10,487 bases of DNA from Saprospiraceae bacterium. GTDB lineage: Bacteria > Bacteroidota > Bacteroidia > Chitinophagales > Saprospiraceae. The DNA is taken from positions 1 to 10,487 of the forward strand of contig JALZVN010000382.1 in assembly GCA_023299965.1 (NCBI GenBank), in the 5' to 3' direction. Position numbers and translations under genes: made by a program. The notes beneath the pieces are model-generated. The model made no database searches. It worked only from the letters and a program-made list of their open reading frames with translations, and was not told the DNA's origin. Positions 1 to 5,855 of the stretch are shown here, piece after piece; the stretch's first letter is position 1, and the number at the start of each line of letters is the position of its first letter.

Positions 1-176
1 AATGGCTTATTCCCTTTAAAAACATCATTTTTTGAACCTTAGCGTAAACAATACTACAAAAATAATGCGATTTTGATTGAAAACGGATTTTAAGAGCTAA
101 TTATTTTAAAGAGTACAATTTCGATAGACGGTAAGCTGGTCAAGTACTGTTCTTGGATTTCATTTATCTCTACCAG

Positions 177-314
177 ATGAAAATTATTAAGCTCTTTGTT
201 TTCTTTTTTTGGGTGAGTGGTGGTAGCTACGCGACCGATAGGGAAGCGGTCACGACTATAGTGATACCATTTGTATCAAAATATATGCGTCATTTTAAAC
301 TTCAAATGGTATGA
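177..314 (+). CDS. Possible 45-residue exported peptide (doubtful)
   Basis: An ATG opens a 45-codon frame closed by TGA. The product starts MKIIKLFVFFFWVSGGSYA, which looks like a short Sec signal peptide: two lysines, a hydrophobic core and an A-x-A-like site near SYA before TD. The remaining residues (about 25) match nothing I recognise. There is no clear ribosome binding site or promoter before the ATG. The second half of the frame lies inside a dyad-rich, GC-shifted block, and its stop overlaps the right arm of an inverted repeat. It may therefore be a chance frame, or the 5' stump of a gene whose remainder was replaced by a repeat. I did not recognise a family. Confidence 0.2.
   Translation: MKIIKLFVFFFWVSGGSYATDREAVTTIVIPFVSKYMRHFKLQMV
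223..251. repeat. Palindrome and small hairpin
   Basis: GTAGCTAC at 223-230 is a perfect 8-bp palindrome. Directly after it, GACCG (233-237) and CGGTC (247-251) form a 5-bp stem with a 9-base loop. Both lie in the locally GC-rich block. They could be folding elements of a transcript or part of a repetitive extragenic element; the function is unknown. Confidence 0.35.
264..312. repeat. Inverted repeat ATACCATTTG / CAAATGGTAT
   Basis: Perfect 10-bp arms at 264-273 and 303-312 flank a 29-base AT-rich spacer. Arm length and spacing suit an extragenic repeat or a long hairpin better than a terminator, since no T-run follows on either strand. With the neighbouring palindromes it gives this region an unusual density of dyad symmetry. 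Confidence 0.45.
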
Positions 315-364
315 AACGGAAAGGAAGGGACGGAAGTGAAACGGACTAGCGGACGGCGCGACCT

Positions 365-412
365 TGATATAGAAAAGCCAATCACTTTTTTGTGATTGGC
401 TTTTCTATATCA
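365..412 (-). terminator. Perfect 21-bp hairpin, probable terminator of the leftward unit
   Basis: Bases 365-385 pair without mismatch with 392-412 around a loop of six T (six A on the minus strand). The core AAAAGCCAATCAC / GTGATTGGCTTTT has an A-run before and a T-run after the stem on both strands, so it could stop transcription in both directions. It lies 66 bp beyond the stop codon of the leftward propeller gene, where a terminator is expected. The extra 8 bp of AT-rich stem outside the T-run is longer than a terminator needs. Confidence 0.7.
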
Positions 413-477
413 GTGGGCACCCCCAAATCATTCTTATTCTGTAGTACCTGGCAAACGATTTGATCACACAGTCAAAC

Positions 478-3069
478 TTATTGTTTAATCACTTTTTCTA
501 CTTGCATCTTTTTACCGTCATTGATCTGTATAATATAGTTGCCCGATGCAAGCTGGCTAAAATCTATACGCTCATTACCTTGACGCATCTTATGGGAAAG
601 CATCCGTTGCCCAGCAGTATTATATATTTCGATCTGTAAATCTGACTCAGTGGATACGATGTTATCCAATGTTTCTATGGTCAAAAAGTCTTTGACTGGA
701 TTTGGGTACAGCCTAGCAAAGGTATGTGGAGGCAGGCTTGTAGGGATAACACTTACCACCGGGGCTTGCTGAAATTTGAAATCCCAAATCCCACGACCAT
801 AGGTTCCAAATCGCACTAGATCAAGTGATTCAATGTACTCGACACTCCAGTATGTATGCGTTGGTGATTTGCCCTGAGATAAATCCTCCCAGCGCTGCGT
901 CTCGGTCAAGTAGACGTATGGACCAGCTTCGGTAGCTGCATAAAATTGTGTCTCATCCGCATTGGCTGTTATTTCGAATACTAAAGTCGGAGGCAATCCT
1001 TCTGAAAAAAGGGTGAAATTTTGTCCATAATCATCTGAATAGAAAACTCCATCCTCGTTGTATCCACTTCCTGCTATCCAAACTTCGTTTTCATTTATAG
1101 TAGACGCATAAGTAGAAGCGCCGTAGAGAAAGTGTCCATCGTTGATGCTATTGAAGCCAGCTACAAAAGTCTGTCCTCCGTCTCTGGAAGTATAAAATAA
1201 TCCATTGTCAGTGGCGGCGTAAATGATGTTGGGGTCGATCGTAGATACTTCTATGGAGCTCACCACACTTGGATCAAAACTGGAATCAAAGTCAAATGGA
1301 AATTGTTCGGCATTAATGCCACCAAAGTATTCCAGCTTTATGATGTGAGATCCAAGCCCACCATTGATATTTCCTCCTGCGACCAGGATTTCGTTGCGCG
1401 TACTGCCCGGGACGGTAGCTATGGGAGGCAGCCAAGGACCTTCGGTAAAGGAGTCTATGATAAAGTCATCTACCTTGAATCCGTTTTGGGGATCATTATA
1501 AAAGTCTATAGAACCACCTGGGAAAGTCATCCATAAGCCTCGACCATTATTGGTAAAAGTCAGATGTCCATAATCTCCAGAGATGACCTGGTCAAAGTCT
1601 ATCACACCAGGTGTGGTCATATCGCGGCTGCGCTGAAATCCTTGATCTTGGGTACCCACGTAGACAAAGTTCGGATCATTGGGATCAGTACGAACGTCGT
1701 AGTACTGAGAAACGTTCAAACCTGCCAGACTGATATTCTTTGTAGTCTGTAGATGATCCCTAGAGATGGAGAGCCCACCGTGATTGGCTATTAATAGAAA
1801 CGGATCCCCATTTTGATCCTCAAATTCATTGTAAGACATGATGTCGGCGTGAATTTTATTCTCTACATCAGTATAATATTCCCACCATATATTGGTTGGT
1901 ACAAATTCATTTTCGCTTAGTCTGTGCGCCTCTACCTCACCATAAAATACTTGATTGGAATTAGACGGAGAGACATAAAATCCTACCTCCCATGGATTCT
2001 TTTGAAATGCGCTGACAAGATTCCAAGTGGATCCGCCATCCTTCGATCTCATGAGTTGGTTAGGGCTCTGCACCGCGTATAAGGTAGAATCTTGATTAAG
2101 ATAGGATCCTATCAGGTAGACTCTATCTGATTCACTATCCAAGGTCAAATTGGTGATCTTATCAAAGTCTACGGTATTCGTCGCAGGGTTTACTTTGGAG
2201 ATAGTTACTCTATTATTGAATGTGGCTTGCCCTATGATAATCTCATTACTGTGATGAGGTTTGCATACGGCTACTCTGTCAAATGAAGTAGTGCCAAGAT
2301 CTTCAAGCTCCGTATAAGATTCTCCCAAGTCATCGCTATAAAACATTTTGATGCTGCTAAAAAAATCGAACTTTGCCAAGCAATAGATACGCTGATTGCC
2401 ATCCGGGAGTATTATCGTTTCGAAATGAGACGTTTGACTCCAAAAGTCTCCTGTGCTGGTGATACCAGCTGCTGCCTTCCATGTCAGCCCCATATCATCA
2501 CTATAATGTGGGATGCGGGCTATAGGTATGATCATTCTCTTTTGACCATTTGGTAAATCTATAAATTCGAGAGATTTATTGTCGAATACAAAAGACTCAT
2601 TGATTACTTGCCAATCGTTACCGTCTAGATTACCTTTCCAAAGTGTTCCTCCAGCCGATACAGTATAAATGGTATTTTCTTCTGGGAGATAGTTGACTGC
2701 GATGACAGAACCAGCTTGATTATTGCTTCCTTTTTCTTCCCAGATTCCAGTGTAAAGTGAGTCACCAAGTACTACGATACCATTGCTGCGGTAGAGTGCA
2801 TAGTCTTTCTGCTTTTTGATGGCATTGCTTCTTTCTATGTCTCTCCAGTTTTGACCTGGGGCGGTACGGTGCATGCTTTCTATCCACTCATCTCGACGCA
2901 GTGCATTGCCTTCATCTTCCTCTTGACCTTTATGTACAATTGTCTCTATAGGTTCCCGTAAATCTGGCGCGCTTACGTTTTTATCAGAGCAAGCATAGCA
3001 TAGGCTTATAAATGCTATCAGCAGTCCGAAAGGATAATTGATTCTTTCCATAGCGCTATAGTTTTTCAA
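478..3069 (-). CDS. Exported Asp-box beta-propeller protein with T9SS type A sorting domain
   Basis: A large exported protein, probably cell-surface or secreted. Residue numbers assume the upstream start, a TTG at 3069; an in-frame ATG at 3051 (M7) is equally plausible and places the hydrophobic stretch closer to the N-terminus. Residues 13-27 form a signal segment ending LCYAC, a loose lipobox. Asp-box (BNR) motifs of the form SxDxGxTW recur at about 189, 244, 341, 627 and 677, with a degenerate one near 435. FGTYGRGIW at 754-762 resembles the closing strand of sortilin/VPS10-like propellers. A T9SS type A tail runs from YPNPVKDF (788-795) to the C-terminus, which ends KVIKQ. Such proteins are often annotated as glycosidases or sortilin-like, but I see no catalytic signature, so the ligand is unknown. 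It lies 16 bp (TTG) or 34 bp (ATG) after the symporter gene, suggesting co-transcription. Confidence 0.85.
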   Translation of the reverse strand: MKNYSAMERINYPFGLLIAFISLCYACSDKNVSAPDLREPIETIVHKGQEEDEGNALRRDEWIESMHRTAPGQNWRDIERSNAIKKQKDYALYRSNGIVVLGDSLYTGIWEEKGSNNQAGSVIAVNYLPEENTIYTVSAGGTLWKGNLDGNDWQVINESFVFDNKSLEFIDLPNGQKRMIIPIARIPHYSDDMGLTWKAAAGITSTGDFWSQTSHFETIILPDGNQRIYCLAKFDFFSSIKMFYSDDLGESYTELEDLGTTSFDRVAVCKPHHSNEIIIGQATFNNRVTISKVNPATNTVDFDKITNLTLDSESDRVYLIGSYLNQDSTLYAVQSPNQLMRSKDGGSTWNLVSAFQKNPWEVGFYVSPSNSNQVFYGEVEAHRLSENEFVPTNIWWEYYTDVENKIHADIMSYNEFEDQNGDPFLLIANHGGLSISRDHLQTTKNISLAGLNVSQYYDVRTDPNDPNFVYVGTQDQGFQRSRDMTTPGVIDFDQVISGDYGHLTFTNNGRGLWMTFPGGSIDFYNDPQNGFKVDDFIIDSFTEGPWLPPIATVPGSTRNEILVAGGNINGGLGSHIIKLEYFGGINAEQFPFDFDSSFDPSVVSSIEVSTIDPNIIYAATDNGLFYTSRDGGQTFVAGFNSINDGHFLYGASTYASTINENEVWIAGSGYNEDGVFYSDDYGQNFTLFSEGLPPTLVFEITANADETQFYAATEAGPYVYLTETQRWEDLSQGKSPTHTYWSVEYIESLDLVRFGTYGRGIWDFKFQQAPVVSVIPTSLPPHTFARLYPNPVKDFLTIETLDNIVSTESDLQIEIYNTAGQRMLSHKMRQGNERIDFSQLASGNYIIQINDGKKMQVEKVIKQ

Positions 3070-3085
3070 TAAATTGGGATATTTC

Positions 3086-4384
3086 TTATTCTTTATGGTC
3101 GTCCCATTTTTTTTCTTTGGGATCTTTCAATTTGCCAATACTATGGGCTACTAACATAGACACGGTAGCGTCACCTGTAACATTCACTGTGGTACGACAC
3201 ATATCTAGCGGTCTATCGACTGCGAATATCAGTGATAAACCAGCCTCTGGGACACCTACTGCTCCTAGTACAATCACCAGCATCACCATCCCTGCACTCG
3301 GTACAGCCGCTGATCCGATAGATGCTAAAGTCGCAGTCGCTACTATAGTAAGCTGATCCATGATGCTCAGGTCGATATTGAAGGCTTGCGCAATAAATAC
3401 GGCAGCAACCCCCTGGTATAGACTGGTTCCATCCATATTGACGGTAGCCCCGATAGGTAATACAAAACTAGATACCTCCTCATCTACACCTAAGTGTTCT
3501 GTCACACGCTCCATAGTGACCGGAAGCGTTGCCGCACTAGAACTTGTAGAGAAGGCGAGTAGTTGGGCAGGGGAGATGCCTGCAAAAAATGATTTGTATG
3601 ATCGACCGGTAAATACTTTTACCAACAATGGGTAGAGCCCAAATATCATTATCGCGAGACCGATCAAAACGGTCATGGAGTATTTTAATAAGGCAGTGAT
3701 TAATTCGCTGCTCGGCGCTTGTACAATCAAATCAGCCATCAACGCGAAAACCCCATATGGAGCGGCGAGCATGACGAGGTCGATCATTTTGAGAATGACC
3801 TCATTGAGTCCATCAAAAAATTGTTTGACAGGAGCAGATTTTTCTGGAGCGATCAAGATCAGTCCTATTCCAAAAAAGATGACAAAGAAGATTACTTGTA
3901 GCATATTGCCATTGTCAGCTACTGCAGCAAATATATTGGAGGGGACCAAGTCAACTAAAGCCTGCAAAGGACCTTCCCCTTTTTGATCCATAGCCATGTC
4001 GATTTTCCCCTGCGCCATTCCTTCAAATTCAGAAAGCAGGCTCTTTTGCGTTTCTTCCGTAATGCTATTACCTGGAGCGATGACGTTGACCAATACCAGT
4101 CCGAGAATCACAGCTGTAAGTGTCGTCATTAGATATATTCCTATCGTTCGACCACCCATCTTACTTAGTTTGCTGATGTCTTTGAGGTCAGATACGCCTT
4201 TGATGAGGGAGACGATGATAAGCGGTACTGCAATCAGTTTGAGCAGATTTATAAAAATAGTACCAAATGGTTTGATGTAGTCACTGATAAAGTTTTGCCA
4301 TCCTAAGGAACTCGCTACCCAACCAAACAGTATCCCCAAAGCCATCCCAATGAGTATTTTCCAATGCAGTGCAATTTTTTTCAT
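3086..4384 (-). CDS. Dicarboxylate/amino acid:cation symporter, glutamate/aspartate type (DAACS)
   Basis: An inner-membrane secondary transporter of the DAACS (GltP/GltT/DctA) family, 432 residues, full length for the family. Visible signatures: a TM2-type segment around 45-63; the serine-rich re-entrant loop HP1, STSSSAATLP, at 279-288; NMDGT at 316-320; HP2 GSAAVPSAG at 357-365; and TM8 DRPLDMCRTTVNVTGD at 390-405. In characterised homologues the NMDGT segment and the TM8 aspartates and asparagine bind Na+ and substrate, and the arginine of RT binds the side-chain carboxylate. That arginine (R397) is present, and DMxRTxxNVTGD points to the glutamate/aspartate branch rather than DctA. C396 sits where the archaeal GltPh has glycine. 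The coupling ion (Na+ or H+) cannot be told. The gene is first in a leftward unit with the propeller gene. The start is a clear ATG after an A-rich leader. Confidence 0.94.
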   Translation of the reverse strand: MKKIALHWKILIGMALGILFGWVASSLGWQNFISDYIKPFGTIFINLLKLIAVPLIIVSLIKGVSDLKDISKLSKMGGRTIGIYLMTTLTAVILGLVLVNVIAPGNSITEETQKSLLSEFEGMAQGKIDMAMDQKGEGPLQALVDLVPSNIFAAVADNGNMLQVIFFVIFFGIGLILIAPEKSAPVKQFFDGLNEVILKMIDLVMLAAPYGVFALMADLIVQAPSSELITALLKYSMTVLIGLAIMIFGLYPLLVKVFTGRSYKSFFAGISPAQLLAFSTSSSAATLPVTMERVTEHLGVDEEVSSFVLPIGATVNMDGTSLYQGVAAVFIAQAFNIDLSIMDQLTIVATATLASIGSAAVPSAGMVMLVIVLGAVGVPEAGLSLIFAVDRPLDMCRTTVNVTGDATVSMLVAHSIGKLKDPKEKKWDDHKE

Positions 4385-4406
4385 TTGTTTTTAGATTGTA
4401 TATGCC

Positions 4407-4414
4407 TAAAAGTA
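4407..4414 (-). promoter_or_regulatory. Possible -7 box of the symporter promoter
   Basis: Read on the minus strand this is TACTTTTA, one base off the Bacteroidota TAnnTTTG box. It lies 23 bp before the symporter ATG, so a transcript would have a short leader. A -33 TTTG-like element is poor: the nearest is TTTA, about 22 bases upstream. The call rests on position and consensus only. Confidence 0.3.
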
Positions 4415-4715
4415 CAATTTTCTGTGTGATTCAGGGTAAATTTTGCTGGGCTTATTTGGGCAGCGCTCCAATCGATTTTAATGGTGAAAAAAACATTTTA
4501 TCTTCCGGACATGTCGGTATATGCAGGCTCGGTATTCGCCTCGGAATCTTTATCTATGCCCGCAAGGGCTTTTATTCCATTAGACATCCTTGTGGACAGG
4601 ACTCCTAGTGCTGCCCTTTGCATATCCCTTGTGCAATGAACCTCTATAAAGTTTTGCAAAAAGTAAATAGTTGCATCAATCGTCATATGTGCGATATATT
4701 ATTCCATTTTGAATA

Positions 4716-4732
4716 CTTGAAGCAACTTCAAG
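4716..4732. promoter_or_regulatory. Operator-like palindrome CTTGAAGCAACTTCAAG
   Basis: Perfect 7-bp arms surround a 3-base centre (CAA). The 17-bp symmetrical site lies 91 bp before the ATG of the rightward secreted-protein gene, inside the divergent promoter region. Its size suits a dimeric regulator's binding site. No T-run follows, so a terminator is unlikely. The regulator is unknown. Confidence 0.4.
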
Positions 4733-4769
4733 CTATACTGTATGTTTTTTGGCAGATGAATCTTGCAAG

Positions 4770-4793
4770 AGTACGCTTCAAATGTTGCGTACT
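4770..4793. promoter_or_regulatory. Inverted repeat AGTACGC / GCGTACT before the secreted-protein gene
   Basis: Perfect 7-bp arms (4770-4776 and 4787-4793) flank a 10-base loop, 30 bp before the ATG at 4824. It could be an operator overlapping the promoter or a 5' leader hairpin. I found no good TAnnTTTG box next to it, so the transcription start cannot be placed. Confidence 0.4.
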
Positions 4794-4823
4794 TATTTAA
4801 ACTTAAAATTAAAACTACACAAA

Positions 4824-5639
4824 ATGTTGATTTCAAATTCAATTTCATTTATTCAAAAAATAGCCCTTGTCCTTTCTTGTAGCTTATTTGTATTGACTGC
4901 AACTAACGCACAAAAGATCGATGCTAAATCTCAAATGCTTTATGATGCATTAGAAAAAGTAAACGGAGGATACAAAAAATTGGCTAAGAAGAAGGATGTA
5001 CAGTTTATGTACTACTATGATGACAAAGCAAAAGGTATGGACATCTCTATGGAGAAGCACATTTTTGATGGGGAGCACTCATGGGCAGAATACAAGCAAC
5101 ACCCAGTAAACGTGTTACCTGACATGAAGGGGACAGCTGTACAAAGCTTGGTAATGGATAAGCCGGCCGTTACATTGGACGGTAAGAAGATCATGGATGA
5201 GGCAGCATTAGGTGGAGCTGTTTTCTTGAGAAAAGTAAACTTATACTGGTTCGCAATGATGTACAAATTGGCTGATCCTGGTACTATCAGTGAATACCAA
5301 GGAAAGAAGGACTACAAAGGTAAATCTTACGATACAGTTCGTTTGACATACGCAGATGGATCAACTGGTAAGCCAGCTGATGATGAGTACATCCTATACT
5401 TCAATCCAGAAACGCACTTAGTGGACATGTTCTACTTTTCTCTTCCAGCATTCGGTGTCAACGATCCGATCTTGAGAATGGAATGCGACTATACTAAAGT
5501 AGACGGTATTCTTTTGTCAACGGAAAGAAGAGCTTATGCGCCAAATGAAATGGGTAAGTATGGTCAAATTGGAGCATATTCTACAAAGGATATCAAGTTC
5601 AAGAATAAATTTGCGAAAGAAGACTTTATGCTTAAGTAA
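4824..5639 (+). CDS. Secreted protein, DUF6503-like, unknown function
   Basis: A 271-residue exported protein counted from the ATG at 4824. A longer reading from a TTG at 4749 would add 25 residues and bury the signal peptide, so I prefer the ATG. Residues 1-29 are a signal peptide with a hydrophobic core (IALVLSCSLFVLTA) and a likely cleavage site TNA|Q at 29-30, giving a mature protein of about 27 kDa in the periplasm or outer membrane. The rest has alternating strands and short turns, including LYWFAMMYKLADPG and DDEYILYFNPETH. That order resembles DUF6503 proteins of Bacteroidota, but this is recognition by eye, and no function is known. Codon use differs from the next gene: Tyr is TAC 13 times and TAT 6 times, against 5 and 11, hinting at high expression. 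A strong terminator follows. Confidence 0.85.
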   Translation: MLISNSISFIQKIALVLSCSLFVLTATNAQKIDAKSQMLYDALEKVNGGYKKLAKKKDVQFMYYYDDKAKGMDISMEKHIFDGEHSWAEYKQHPVNVLPDMKGTAVQSLVMDKPAVTLDGKKIMDEAALGGAVFLRKVNLYWFAMMYKLADPGTISEYQGKKDYKGKSYDTVRLTYADGSTGKPADDEYILYFNPETHLVDMFYFSLPAFGVNDPILRMECDYTKVDGILLSTERRAYAPNEMGKYGQIGAYSTKDIKFKNKFAKEDFMLK

Positions 5640-5699
5640 AGTCAATTGGAGCTGAAAGCCCTGACTAATAATATTACGAGACCAGTTAAATTGGTTTAG

Positions 5700-5732
5700 A
5701 AAAAGTGCGCATTTTATGCGCACTTTTTTTTT
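5700..5732 (+). terminator. Rho-independent terminator of the secreted-protein gene
   Basis: GTGCGCAT (5705-5712) pairs with ATGCGCAC (5716-5723) around a TTT loop. Five A before and nine T after (5724-5732) extend the stem and supply the U-tract. It lies 60 bp past the stop at 5639 and separates this gene from the SulP gene. A weak hairpin, ACCAGTTAAATTGGT, sits just before it at 5681-5695. Confidence 0.9.
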
Positions 5733-5821
5733 GCCTGTTTCTAAATTAAATGTTACAATTTTAACTAATTTGATAATTTATTCTGAATATTACAGACAGC
5801 TTTAGCGGACTAAATAAGTTT

Positions 5822-5829
5822 TAACTTTT
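5822..5829 (+). promoter_or_regulatory. Possible -7 box of the SulP gene
   Basis: TAACTTTT matches the Bacteroidota TAnnTTTG box at seven of eight positions and lies 26 bp before the ATG at 5856. A promoter is needed here because a strong terminator lies at 5700-5732. The -33 element is not clear. Confidence 0.3.
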
Positions 5830-5855
5830 CTATCAAATTTATAAACTGGATTCTT

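Larger units (their letters stand above)
1..477. other. Left intergenic region, no confident gene
   Basis: No convincing gene is present. Bases 1-204 are AT-rich and featureless. From about 211 to 362 the base composition shifts: 29 of the 46 bases 211-256 are G or C, and 311-345 is a purine run with ACGGA at 316, 330 and 341. This block holds several dyads, listed separately. A perfect hairpin follows at 365-412, and 413-477 shows nothing. Two overlapping frames are open, 177-314 on plus and 275-90 on minus. Because they overlap on opposite strands, at most one can be coding. The start of whatever lies to the left is outside the window. Confidence 0.6.
4385..4823. other. Divergent intergenic region, 439 bp
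   Basis: This region lies between the leftward symporter gene and the rightward secreted-protein gene, and must hold both promoters. It is longer than two promoters need. Short frames run through it on both strands (for example 4498-4686 minus), but none has a recognisable protein or a credible start. Bases 4514-4547 contain TCGGTAT twice and TCGGAAT once, spaced 15 and 12 bp apart. Two strong dyads lie at 4716-4732 and 4770-4793. I see no riboswitch or RNA gene that I can name. Confidence 0.6.

Noticed and set aside
90..275. Minus-strand open frame of 61 codons opposite the 45-residue frame
   Set aside because: It has no ATG or GTG start, begins directly after a stop, and matches nothing I recognise; at most a fragment of a repeat element.
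478..3069. Sialidase call for the Asp-box protein
   Set aside because: Asp-boxes occur in many non-enzymatic propellers, and I see no arginine triad or Tyr/Glu active site arrangement of sialidases.
4514..4547. Three TCGGTAT/TCGGAAT copies as a possible direct-repeat array
   Set aside because: Three short, unevenly spaced and imperfect copies are too few to call an operator array or CRISPR; noted only as a description of the gap.
4558..4569. GCCC-GCAA-GGGC hairpin followed by TTTTATT
   Set aside because: The stem is only 4 bp, the T-run is short, and no gene lies before it on the plus strand, so a terminator call is not supported.
4498..4686. 62-codon minus-strand frame in the divergent promoter region
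   Set aside because: No family resemblance, no leader, and it overlaps open frames on the other strand; the region must also hold promoters.
4749..4823. Upstream TTG start for the secreted protein
   Set aside because: It would place 25 polar and basic residues before a clear signal peptide and would run through the dyad at 4770-4793; the ATG at 4824 fits better.
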